A stretch of 48,683 nucleotides of DNA from Hypsibius dujardini. Taxonomy: Eukaryota > Tardigrada > Eutardigrada > Parachela > Hypsibiidae. Shown here one piece after another: positions 30,548 to 40,022 of the stretch; position 1 is the first letter of the stretch, and the number at the start of each line of letters is the position of its first letter. Location of the stretch: NCBI GenBank assembly GCA_001579985.1, contig LRSR01004756.1, positions 1 to 48,683 of the forward strand. The letters run 5' to 3'. The position numbers were made by a program, and so were the translations under genes. Below the pieces are notes generated by a model, which saw nothing but the letters and a program-made list of their open reading frames with translations, did not search any database and had not been told where the DNA came from.

Positions 30548-31865
30548 CCCCGTGCGGGGTTCATTTTGGCACAAAATTAAAAGTAGGTCAGCGGGCGCGC
30601 ATTCTGGCCGATTTGAGTGAGTGAGCATTCAATCGAGAGACAAAAGCCCCCTCTCTCATTTACAGAAAGAGAAAATTTCATTTGTTTACATTTGAAAGAG
30701 CGGGAAGATGATTAGTGAAGAGATCCGAAATCTCATTGTGTCCTGGCTCTCCCGAGGGTTTTCGGTACCTCAGATTGCAGATTTGTTACAGAACAAGGTC
30801 TCAAAACGTAGTATTTATCGTTTCGCATCGGAAAATGCCAAAAAAGGGCGGCGGAAGGCGAAAAGGCCGAAGAAGCAGCCCATGCGGAAAATGACCCCGG
30901 CAATGGTGCGACGCATGGTGCGAATGCTGACCATAGGAAAAGCCCATCACTCCTTCCGTTCTGTGGCCAACGCTCTCCAACTTGACGAAAGCACTGTACG
31001 GTCTCATCTGCAAGATCGGAACATCAAATGCTTCAAGAAAATCAAGCGCAACCTCATCCCCGAGACCCAAAAGGAAGCGCGGCGGAAATGCGCCATGAAT
31101 CTCCGCAAGACCATCCGGATGTCGGACGTTCCCAACATGCTCTTCTTGGATGAATGCTACATTTGTGTTGGCAAGTACTTTAATTATCAAAACGAACGAT
31201 GTTACGGATATTCGCTGGAGACAATTAGCGATGGGAAGAAGTTCAAGCAATTTCCCAAGACAGCTTTGTTTGCGATGGTTTTTGGCGCCGTTTCTTTTTC
31301 CGGTCGATCTCCCCTCGTTGTTTTGAAGTCCGGTTTCAACCTGAACCAGCATACCTACAAGGACAGCTGCCTAAAACCGATGCTGGAGGACCTCCCCTAC
31401 GGTCTGGAAGCAAATTCGGCGATTTTGTATCAGGACAAAGCACCGTGCCACGCGGCAGCAACTGTGCAGGCCTTTTTGAAAGAAAAAATGCCCTGCTTCA
31501 TCCCGAACGCCGATATCCCGCCCAACAGCCCCGATCTCAATCCCTTCGATTATTGTGTGTGGAGCCTACTGAAGGAGCGTGTCAACAAACACGGACTCAT
31601 CTCCAGCTTCGACCGATTGGCCAAGATATTGAAGGACGAATGGGAGGCCATTTCGCAGCAAGTGATTCAGGACAGCATCAATTCCTGGATGTCTCGGGTT
31701 TGCAAGGTGGAGAAGGCCAGAGGCTCTCATATTGAGTAAACTCTTTTTTGTTTCCGGTAGAAGACTTATTTCTCTATTTTTTGTTATTTTTTGATAATTT
31801 TTTGACGAAATTTTGTGAATAAAAAAAGAAGACAAAGTTTGTGCCAAAATGAACCCCGCACCTGG
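30548..31865 (+). mobile_element. Intact DD37D mariner-like transposon
   Basis: A 1318-bp element with 28-bp inverted repeats: left CCCCGTGCGGGGTTCATTTT, right the complement of CCAGGTGCGGGGTTCATTTT, only two mismatches. TA is duplicated (30546-30547, 31866-31867). It sits inside a solo LTR, which gives the empty-site sequence by comparison with the copies at 18942 and 39328. The single ORF is unbroken. Confidence 0.93.
30708..31739 (+). CDS. Tc1/mariner-superfamily transposase, DD37D type
   Basis: 343 residues, intact. The N-terminal region has helix-turn-helix character (IRNLIVSWLSRGFSVPQIAD, then a basic linker KKGRRKAKRPKK and a second helical DNA-binding region). The catalytic triad: Asp in MLFLDECYI, Asp in LYQDKAPCHAA, and Asp in SPDLNPFDYCVW. 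Counting between the second and third gives 37 residues, the spacing of the maT/ITmD37D groups rather than DD34D mariners or DD34E Tc1. It performs cut-and-paste transposition at TA sites by binding the inverted repeats described for the surrounding element. The start Met lies 160 bp inside the left repeat. No frameshift or stop, so it may be recently active. Confidence 0.93.
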   Translation: MISEEIRNLIVSWLSRGFSVPQIADLLQNKVSKRSIYRFASENAKKGRRKAKRPKKQPMRKMTPAMVRRMVRMLTIGKAHHSFRSVANALQLDESTVRSHLQDRNIKCFKKIKRNLIPETQKEARRKCAMNLRKTIRMSDVPNMLFLDECYICVGKYFNYQNERCYGYSLETISDGKKFKQFPKTALFAMVFGAVSFSGRSPLVVLKSGFNLNQHTYKDSCLKPMLEDLPYGLEANSAILYQDKAPCHAAATVQAFLKEKMPCFIPNADIPPNSPDLNPFDYCVWSLLKERVNKHGLISSFDRLAKILKDEWEAISQQVIQDSINSWMSRVCKVEKARGSHIE

Positions 31866-32354
31866 TACTAACCCTGCCACAGCTAATTACTTGTATGTAA
31901 TTGTGATGTATGTGCTATTTACTATCATTTCTATAGTTAACACTTTGCTATTTATTCATGTGCTTCATGTTATTGGATAATTAGCTTGAGAGGAAGTTGT
32001 ACTTCATCTTTCCTATCTTCCAAATTACCTCTCTACCTATCACTAAATTCAGTCTAATAAACTTGTTAACTACCCAAATTCCGTTTGGTAGACCTAACAT
32101 TGTATTGAAACTCTTGGCCTTATCTTGAACACTTCGGTAGATACTATATCAGGGGCTGAAGATTATTCGAACCTCAGTATGTTACTCTGCACTATTGTTA
32201 ATACGTTTCTCATGCAAAAGCAGTGGTAATGAGACGTCCACCCTTTCCGATCAGAGTACAAAATAACTTTGTCAGGAGCTTCTTAGCGTGAACGTTTTTA
32301 CGGTTCCGCAGTAATATTGTTGCAGCAAAAGCAGTCCTCTTTTCGTCCAATGCC

Positions 32355-33499
32355 ATGGATCTGTTCCTTTCACCCTTTCTGGGACCACTTATGCAGACTG
32401 GTGTTGCATCAGTTTACACGGCTTGCGCAAAGGCAGCCTCGGATTTACTAACAGACCCGAAAAACCGCGAACGGAATCATGAACGAATTGAAAACTACTT
32501 CGAAACCAAAGATATTCTGCCTGCGATCGAGAAAATGGTGCGCACGTTGAGCGAGAACGGACAACGGTCAGCCGTTTCTAGCAAGGTTTATGATGGCCTC
32601 AATGAAATCAACAATAATTTGAGTTCTTTCCGGACGCTGATGAAAGACTACGGACGGAGTCCCGGACCGAAGACGTGGAAAGTGGTTGATGGTGTCTACT
32701 GTAACGGCCTCATTCCCGGCGACAAGATCCGCATGCTGTTCGAGTGGATCACAGTGGGCCACGTCGGAACGGGGAAGCTGTTAGATAATATTCGGTATAT
32801 TTGCCAAGACGACGTGGAACTGTACAAAGAACACGACCGAATCCTTGTGGCGATGCTCAACGGTTTGTGTGACATGCAGATTTTGTTTGAGCGCTACGAT
32901 AACTTTCCAATCCATAACGCCCTCGGGAGAATTGACGCCCCTTTCACGAATCAACTGTTACCCGAGCATGTGGGATTCGCGATGACCGAAAGGAACTCGC
33001 ACATTTCCAGAATCACCAGAGAACGGGATATTAGTTACCAGAAAATGAAGACGCATTTTATTAGGAAAAATTGTTCGGATCCAAGGCATGCAGCAAACAA
33101 CGCATCGCCGTGCAATACGTTGGACCATGACCTATACAAATGCCTGAGTGATTACAAACGATCCGCAAATCATGTTACGGCAGATCGAATCGTCAGTGAC
33201 GTGTTGGCCAAGTACGGACATTTTAGTTGGTCAGTTCTGGTGGTGAAAAAAAAGCCGATGTAAAAGATTTTCTTTACAACGAAAAGTGCGGTACGAACAT
33301 TTATCTGAAACGATTCGGACGCACGCGACGCCTTGGCCCAAGACGGGAGCCTTGGGGCAGAGTGGACCCAAAAGGCGACGACGAATTAGCACCATACGGT
33401 TGCCTTATAGGCTACAGGACGGGCTTCTTTTCGGAAAAGGCTGCTGTGCTGTTTTGGGTGGACAGGGATATCATCGGAGACACCTCTTACATAACGTAA
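32355..33499 (+). CDS. Gene X: helical protein sharing a domain with gene Y, frameshifted
   Basis: Frame one runs from MDLFLSPFLGPLMQTG to a stop at 33263. The conserved reading continues in another frame across an A8 run (33246-33253) to 33499. Combined, about 380 residues, largely alpha-helical, with no known catalytic motif. Its C-terminal half matches gene Y (36402-38741): FSWSV against FVWSV, NEKCGTNIYLKRFG against NPKYAGDMWMQKFG, PYGCLIGYR against NYGCFLCYR, and LFWVDRD against LVCWADR. The one-base frame change at a homopolymer could be a sequencing error or a true mutation. The final stop overlaps a perfect donor (ATAAC|GTAAGC), and a phase-compatible acceptor lies at 33842 (GTGTCAG), so the gene may continue. 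AATAAA at 33570 argues the opposite. Function unknown. Confidence 0.6.
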
Positions 33500-33569
33500 G
33501 CAGACTTTACAGGTTCGGCAGCGATTTCTGAACTGGCTTTTAAACGCTCTCTTGTCATCCCGATTATTC

Positions 33570-33575
33570 AATAAA
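33570..33575 (+). terminator. Candidate polyadenylation signal AATAAA
   Basis: AATAAA about 70 nt after the second-frame stop of gene X (ATTCAATAAACGG). Confidence 0.45.
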
Positions 33576-34029
33576 CGGATTTTTGCCTTAGATAGCCCAT
33601 TTTTTTGGTCTTCTAAAACACTTACAAATTAAAAATTAAGTTTAATTTGAATTAAATTGAATTAAGTTTAATTTTGCTGAAGTTATGCTAAAACATTTAA
33701 AGTAAGGGAATCCGATTTTCGTCCCATTGAAGAGTTTCCAGATGTACCCAAGAAATACCTCAAACTCGAAAACCCAAAACGCATTTTTGAAGGATCTGGT
33801 TAGCAGGGCTTCTCATTAAAAGGAGGGCTCCTTATTGTGTCAGAATGACGAAAGTACACTCGAGAGACAGAGAGGCCTTTATGGAGCTAATGGAAAGTGC
33901 CTCATATGTTTACAATTTTTTTTTCCTCAATTTGTTTTCGTTTTCAAGAGTTTTAAGTGCAAACGAAAGCTCAGCACAAAAATATGGGAACCTAATTGCA
34001 GAAGAGCTGTCAAAATATATAGGAGTTCC

Positions 34030-34315
34030 CATCAGAACAGTGTCGCTAAAGCCTCCACCGCTAAAACCGCTAATGGTAAATTTTGTTAGTCTATAAATCC
34101 GTTTCAGATGCCTTTCGCCTAACACGGCACTGGTAATCTAGCAGATCACTATTGATATTCCCGAAGAACACCCGAGATAGCGCTTTGAAAAGTCTACCTA
34201 TTTCTACATTCACAAAAAAACAACACTTTTTCCGACCAACAACAACGATTTATAGACTAACAAATTTACCACTAGCGGGTTTAACGGTGGAGCCTTTAGC
34301 GGCGCAGCTCTGGTT
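34030..34315. repeat. Fold-back repeat
   Basis: The arm at about 34030-34101 (CGCTAAAGCCTCCACCGCTA...TTAGTCTATAAATC) is repeated inverted at 34246-34315, with a spacer of about 145 bp. The short frames seen here on both strands come from the palindrome. Confidence 0.8.
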
Positions 34316-35094
34316 CCCATTAGCCAGGCTACTCACAACGTTCGGGTGCAATCATTCTTCGAAGCGTAATAACGTGAAAGAATACTGCAAAGAAACAGAA
34401 GAGACGAGTTTGTTGTCCAGTTCCGAGAAGATCTCCAGCTGAAGTTCAGTTCCAATAAGGCGCGATCGATCAATATAATATCCTATCGATTTCCTACCAA
34501 TTAATCCCATCGTTCAAACACTTTCAGGTGCGACCATATCAGAAATGTCCATCAAAAGTGCTTGTCTGAGCGCAAGCATATGCGAGGCGATTGTGGCAAC
34601 ACTTTGTCTGAACATGATTCCACAGTTACTGGAGACCGCAACCAATTTCTGTTTTCATTCCTCATGAAAGGCGACCTGTGCGACAAAAAAGTCGGTTTGA
34701 GACTTGCTAAGCCATTTCCTGAAAACGCCCTTGAGTTTCCATTCTGCGTGAATGATGGCACCAGTTTGCATCTATTCTGGTCCGTACCGTCCGTACAGTT
34801 ACAGTAAAGGATGCCTCTCCATCTCATCGAATCACGGTATATAATTATTGGCCTATGTTTATGGGCTTCATAAATGAATGTTCGTTTGGTTGTACATTCT
34901 TATTGTTTTTGATTTTGCAGAAATCAGATGAATGGTGCTCACATCCGTGGACATTGGGTATTCAATCAGAACTAAGTTGATGCTGAGGCAAATTGGCTTG
35001 GCCGTGCTCATTGAAATCATATTTTCAGCAACACAATGTTACATATTGTGTGACGCTTGGGCGTCAACATCTGTGCCGTCGTTCAAACATGCAG

Positions 35095-35222
35095 TAGAAG
35101 TCCTCATATTTTGCGTATGTTACAGGCGCGTTTGAACACGTTTGCCCCATAACGAAAGTGTTCCGAGACAAGGCAGGAAATAGAAACGCGCCTGTGACGT
35201 ACGCAAAATATGAGGACTTCTA
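35095..35222. repeat. Short hairpin element
   Basis: Arms of 39 bp (35095-35133 and 35184-35222) with three mismatches: TAGAAGTCCTCATATTTTGC, then ACAGGCGCGTTT. Loop of 50 bp. It ends 4 bp before the target duplication of the next element. Confidence 0.85.
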
Positions 35223-35230
35223 TTGTATTA

Positions 35231-35594
35231 GGGACGTTTAAGCAAACCGGCGTAAGCGTAACGTAGACATAAACGTAAGGCCCGCTAATTTTACGCTAAC
35301 GACTGGATGTTTCAGCATTCGGCGTAATGATCTGGGCGTAAGACGCAGGAGCAGAAAATTTCAAGGAAACCATTCTGCTTCTCAAAATTTGGCCAGAGCG
35401 ATTCAAAGCGAGCGAGCGATTGGCAAAATTTTCTTACTCCGTTCTTACGGCGAAACCTAAGGCCCATTGCCCCTTATGTCAGGCATTAGCGTAGAAAATT
35501 AACCGTAAGAGAGACCAAACCCCGTGTCTCATTCCTAATGGTCCGTGTCCTTAAGTTTACTTACTTACGCTTACGCCGACTGCTTAAACGTCCC
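35231..35594. mobile_element. MITE with GGG ends and TATTA duplication
   Basis: Ends GGGACGTTTAAGCA...TGCTTAAACGTCCC, with inverted similarity continuing into CGGCGTAAGCGTAA. Flanked by TATTA at 35226-35230 and 35595-35599. GGG-ends with an AT-rich duplication containing TTA are compatible with a PIF/Harbinger relative; the 5-bp duplication is unusual for that group. Confidence 0.8.
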
Positions 35595-36401
35595 TATTAA
35601 TGCCGGTAGTTGGCGAACTCTCGCTGCAATTTTCGAGATGGTCTTGAAGTTGAAATGAAATTCTCCGACAATACATGTGCATCGTAAACACTGTATAGCC
35701 ATCGGGGTCAATGAGTCTTATCTGTTGAGCGAGTGGGAGACAAACTTCTTTGAACAACTTGTCTACGGCCTTGCAGATATATGAAATCTTCTGCAGACCA
35801 AGGGGGCATGTGAAGTATCTGCTTTACAGCAAGTTCTCAATTCATTTCAACGTGTTCTGTAATCAAATCAGAGCCACAACACTTCATTGTGATTAAACAG
35901 ATAGCATTTACTGCAACTCACTTCTAGGCTGATTGGATTTCGGTTTTCGTTCGTTTTCGGCCCTCAATCGGCTACTCATCTGCGACTCATTGTAATGACA
36001 GAGTCAAACTAGCCCATTCGAGGTGGGTTATCTCACATGGCACGTTGGATTATACTATGTCAACATCTGGATGATTATTGTTATCGAACGCGAACTTCGA
36101 CTGTCATACGTTAGCAAGGTAGCGACCACCTCCACCCACGAGCGTTTTGAGCTCGCAGGTGACTGGTTAGCAAGGCGCTGGTGCTCGGTCTCGTCCCCTT
36201 GAATACCACCTTCAAATTTGAGACAAAGGGGGTTGGCACAATGGATGGCGATACGCCATTGAATTCAACTAAATGCATCTGTGGTACTTTGGAACTTATT
36301 TGTCTGCGAATGCAGTATGATTCTTTCAGCTGCCTGAGTGTTCGCTGGTGGACGCAGTGAGGCTTACGCGTTGTTGATGTGGCAAAGTTTGTGTTTTATC
36401 G

Positions 36402-38741
36402 ATGTTTCATGTACGAATTCAGATAGAGCTCCTTTATTCCAACTGTTTTTTTCTGGATCGAAATTCCATGGACTATCCAATTGTTTTGCCCCAGTCTGGG
36501 CGGCGGATATTAGACAAAACTACTCGACTGTTACGCTTAGTTGGAAGCAGCTGGGAGTCGATTGACGCAGTGGCACCACCCACCGAAGAGCTGCGTCTTG
36601 ACAATTTGCTTGCGTTCTTCGATAAGCTCCTTCTTGCTGCAACAGATCCAAGAGATGAACAGCTTCAATTACCTGAAAGCAAACTAAGCGGCCTGACGAT
36701 CCAACCTTTCCGCCAGCTGCAAACGGTGCTACAGTGGATTAGTCAAGCGCAGTACAAGTTCGATGTTCTGAAGAAGCTAAGAGGCGCACAAGCCTGGAAG
36801 GAATTTGTAGGAACTTTTGATGCCGTTGAGTACCAGGCTGCCAAGCCTGATCCATTTACTGACACGGAAGGAGGCAGCATTGTGCGGGAAGACTTTGTGG
36901 AATGCTTAAAGCTGATCGCAGGGATGGACCCGAAAACTATGGATCAGCTGCGTATCGTCGTAGCAAACGCAATACGCCGCGCAGCTATTTTACAAGTACT
37001 AAGGTTTATTGCGGCTGTTGACGCAGGAGATTCCGAAGCAGCAGCGCAAACAGCGCTTCTCGTCCGCGCATCACAGCTGAACCAGGTTCTGGAGCCAAAG
37101 TACGTTGAACAAGCTAGATTTCTATTTGGAAAGTCTGGCCACTCAAAGCACCGCCACTGCGGAGCGGAGGATGAGGCGGGCTGTAGCGAGCTCAGTGCGC
37201 TGCTGTACGAGATAATACACAGCAACTCTAGCTGTGCGCTGCCGTTGTTGGCGGGCATTGCCGGGAGAGCTGTGCGTGACTCCTATCCGCGATTTGTGTG
37301 GTCCGTCACGGCGCTGGACAGCCCGTTGAGTGTGGAGCTGCAAGCGAACCCCAAATATGCGGGCGACATGTGGATGCAGAAATTCGGACTGCACCGGACT
37401 GGCACGTTGAAAAAGGTGTCCAAGAGGGAGAACAAAATCATTTCGGGCGGTGTGGGGAACTACGGATGTTTTCTGTGCTACCGCTCCAGCAACGGCGCAC
37501 AGCGCGGGCTTCTCGTCTGCTGGGCTGATCGGACTGCGGTGGAGGAATCCCGAGGCGCAGTCGAGATTATGCGCGAGCAGAGAGACAGACTGCATGGTTC
37601 AGTAACAAGTCTAAGGAAGTCAGATATGCTTGAAAAGTTGTCTAGGATTTACAGACTAACGGAACGCATTGGGGAGTTGAAATTATCATTCGTATTCGCC
37701 GTTGGATTGGAGGGCGATGCGTCGGATGACCGCGAACCGGGCGACATTTACCCAGAAGTATTAGGTGAAGGTCATTGGCCGATATACATCTGGCCCCAGC
37801 AAATAACTACGCAAAGATTTCGATTAGCAGGAGGTAAACACTTCTCAATTCTTTAATTCCTCTGTTTAGTCGTTCTTTGTCTGCTCAGGAGAGGGTGTGC
37901 CCATCAATAATTCTTTGGTGGCCGACATTCAACTGCTCAAATTTGAAGCCCCAGTGCAAGGTCATTTCGTCGGTGAATTTGTTGCTGTAAAGCGGATCGC
38001 TCTCCAGCCGGAGGAAGCAATGCAACGTAAGGAGATCAGTGCGCTTGAGTCTAGTTTGGGTTCCCGCAAAACGATCATACACCCAAACGTCGTGAGATGC
38101 TTTGCCATGCAACTAAATTCGCCGGAGAATCTGTGGCAAAAACCGACGTTTGATGTCATCACTGAATGGTGTTCAGGTCCGTTTTACATTCCTCCTTCGT
38201 TAATCAAAATGAAATACCAAATTCTCTAAAGTATTTAACTCTAGGAGGCAGCTTAAGTGATCTGGTTCAGGAGCGAGCACTGGTTTTGGAGGAAACGTTA
38301 CTGGTTGGCCGTCATCTCCTCCAAGGGATCGCCTTTCTTCACATGCATGGAGTTGCTCGTCTATGGCTCCAGGGTGAACATGTCCTCTTCGGACGCCGAA
38401 ATGATTTGCGAGACGTTAAAATTAACATTATGGCCAACGTCGATCAAGTAATGCAGCGTGCGCAGCGTTCCTTCGTAGCCACGGATCCGCATCACAAAAT
38501 GTGGCTGTACCAGCCACCATCAACAGACGAACGCAAGGGCAGTAAGACGGACATATGGAGCTTCGGATGCCTGCTGATACTGATGGCAACCCGAGAGGAC
38601 CCTATCTGGCACGGGTCGTCAATTAATGTTGACAAGCCAATACCTGCGACCCTGAAGTGCATTCTCAACGCCACTTTGTCCAATTCTTATTCAAACCGAC
38701 CATCCGCTCAAGAGTTGCTTGCTTCTCCCACATTTGCGTAA
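36402..38741 (+). CDS. Gene Y: novel helical domain fused to a pseudokinase
   Basis: Three exons: 36402-37833, 37889-38176 and 38245-38741, all GT-AG, total 2217 nt, 738 residues (716 if the Met at 36468, in better context TTCCATGG, is used). Residues 1 to about 470 are alpha-helical and unrecognised; the part with FVWSV, NYGCFLCYR and VCWADR is shared with gene X. Residues 478-738 are a kinase fold: VAVKRI with Lys512, HPNVVRCF, hinge ITEWCSGG split by a phase-1 intron, helix E QGIAFLHMHG, DIWSFGCLLILM and SNRPSAQELL. The catalytic loop is ruined (ARLWLQGEHVLF: Asp to Leu, Lys to Leu, Asn to His), DFG is absent and the Gly loop is missing, so it is a pseudokinase, probably a scaffold or allosteric partner. 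Y lies on the same strand as X, 2.9 kb downstream. Confidence 0.8.
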
Positions 38742-38853
38742 TACTTGCCCCGTTTCATTATTGTTATTTACTATCCACCATAAACCGATCATAAGGCACA
38801 CATTTCTGTCACGTTCGCACAAGGCCTATTTTAAGGGCAAAATTAATCCAACA

Positions 38854-38982
38854 CATCAGCAGAATCTTTTTCGGATGCCAGAGGGCGGAGTTATGGGCTA
38901 GTTTCAAACTAGGCTTCCGAGTGACGTTGAAGAAATAATCCATAGTTCCGCCCCCTGGCATCCGAAAAAGATTCTGCTGATG
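38854..38982. repeat. Short hairpin element downstream of gene Y
   Basis: 43-bp arms (38854-38896 and 38940-38982): CATCAGCAGAATCTTTTTCG, then GATGCCAGAGGGCGGA, inverted with few mismatches. The loop holds a second palindrome, CTAGTTTCAAACTAG. Confidence 0.9.
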
Positions 38983-39327
38983 TCAATCGGTTGAATTGAA
39001 TGGGAAACCCGCGGAGCCATTGGGGAACTTTCGAATTTTCTTCCACTCAAACCAGAGCTCGTTTGCAGATGAAATGTTTGCTAAAATCTATTAATTTAGT
39101 CCACTATTTGAAAAACAATTCAGGCAGATCGGCGTGTCAGCTACCGTTCGCTTCCCTTGTCAGATCAACTTAAAAGTAAGTAATTCAACGTGAATAACCT
39201 TTCAGAGCAAACTTACATAAAAGTCCTGGAGCACTTTAGTTCCACATGGTTGCCCATTTATCTTCACATGGCTTTCGTGGTTGGTCGAGAGGGATCCTGT
39301 TGCACCGAGATGAACAACCACTGCGGC

Positions 39328-39628
39328 TGTCGGGCCACGCCCAACAAGTCCTCATATCCAATCATTACAGGTATTTGAAGCACTAGTACCTTACTTAGTA
39401 AGTCTATCTACTTTATTTACCCTATTTTGCTGCCACAGCTAATTACTTGTATGTAATTGTGATGTATGTGCTATTTACTATCTTTTCTATAGTTAACAAT
39501 TTACTGTATAATCATATGTTTTATTAGTCTTAGGCGTTCTACTTTCTCTTTTATTCCAGTTTAACTCTCTACCTATCACTAATTTCAGTTTTATAAATTT
39601 GTTAACTACCCAAATTCCGGTTGTCTTC
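39328..39628 (+). mobile_element. Solo LTR, copy 4 (degraded 3' end)
   Basis: Starts TGTCGGGCCACGCCCAACAAG and stays collinear with the other copies through GCTGCCACAGCTAATTACTT and CTCTCTACCTATCACTAA, but the last 15 bp (expected GGTAGACCTAACA) are altered and no target duplication is clear. It ends about 40 bp before the truncated kinase-tail fragment at 39669. Confidence 0.8.
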
Positions 39629-39668
39629 CAGAGCGACCCAGTGTTAATTCGAACGTGTCGCAATAGAT

Positions 39669-40022
39669 GTCATACCCAAGTTTGACGGCAACGATGCCTG
39701 TATAGACTCCGCCATTTTGTCTCGTGTTCCTCCGAAGACCGGACTTGAAGACAAAGGCCGAATGAATGTTGATTTGGTGCTGTCGGCGATCGTTGAAGAC
39801 CTTTTGGAAAAACCAGAATGGTCAACCGGCACAAATTTGATAGTTGACCCGTCGGTGTCGGTTAAACTACTTCCAAACGAAGACCTTGTTTTACTCAATT
39901 CAATAGGCGAGCTCATGTGGAGGCTTGGGACGGTTGGCTCGGATTACACTGGCGCCACGTTGTGGGTGCGCAACGAAGGTGTTCTCTGTCTGGCAAGAGA
40001 GATCGACGGACAATGCCTGTGA
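39669..40022 (+). pseudogene. Truncated copy of the kinase C-terminal tail domain
   Basis: A frame of about 118 codons ending at 40022 with no credible start: an in-frame TAA lies just upstream, at about 39643, next to a solo LTR. It contains TGTNLIVDPSVSVKLLPNED and LLNSIGEL, which line up with MGNAILLSGNFGINLSPNQR and LLGSIGQF of the tail domain of the kinase at 19688-23482. This is weak but position-by-position similarity. It may be a relic 3' exon of another kinase gene whose upstream part was lost. Confidence 0.45.

Larger units (their letters stand above)
30457..32099 (+). mobile_element. Solo LTR, copy 3, split by a DNA transposon
   Basis: Starts TGTGAACTGCGCCCAACAAG and ends GGTAGACCTAACA. 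It is flanked by TTGT at 30453-30456 and 32100-32103. Removing 30548-31865 and one TA leaves an LTR collinear with the other copies, including AATAAA (GTCTAATAAACTTG) near the 3' end. Confidence 0.85.

Noticed and set aside
30801-31352. 183-codon minus frame inside the DD37D element
   Set aside because: Shadow of the intact transposase on the plus strand.
34528-34807. Open frame behind a CAG acceptor-like site (ends VPSVQLQ)
   Set aside because: The opposite strand is equally open and no homologous or partner exon was found; insufficient evidence for a terminal exon.
36944-37595. 104- and 150-codon minus frames inside gene Y
   Set aside because: Antisense shadows of the long coding exon; no motif.
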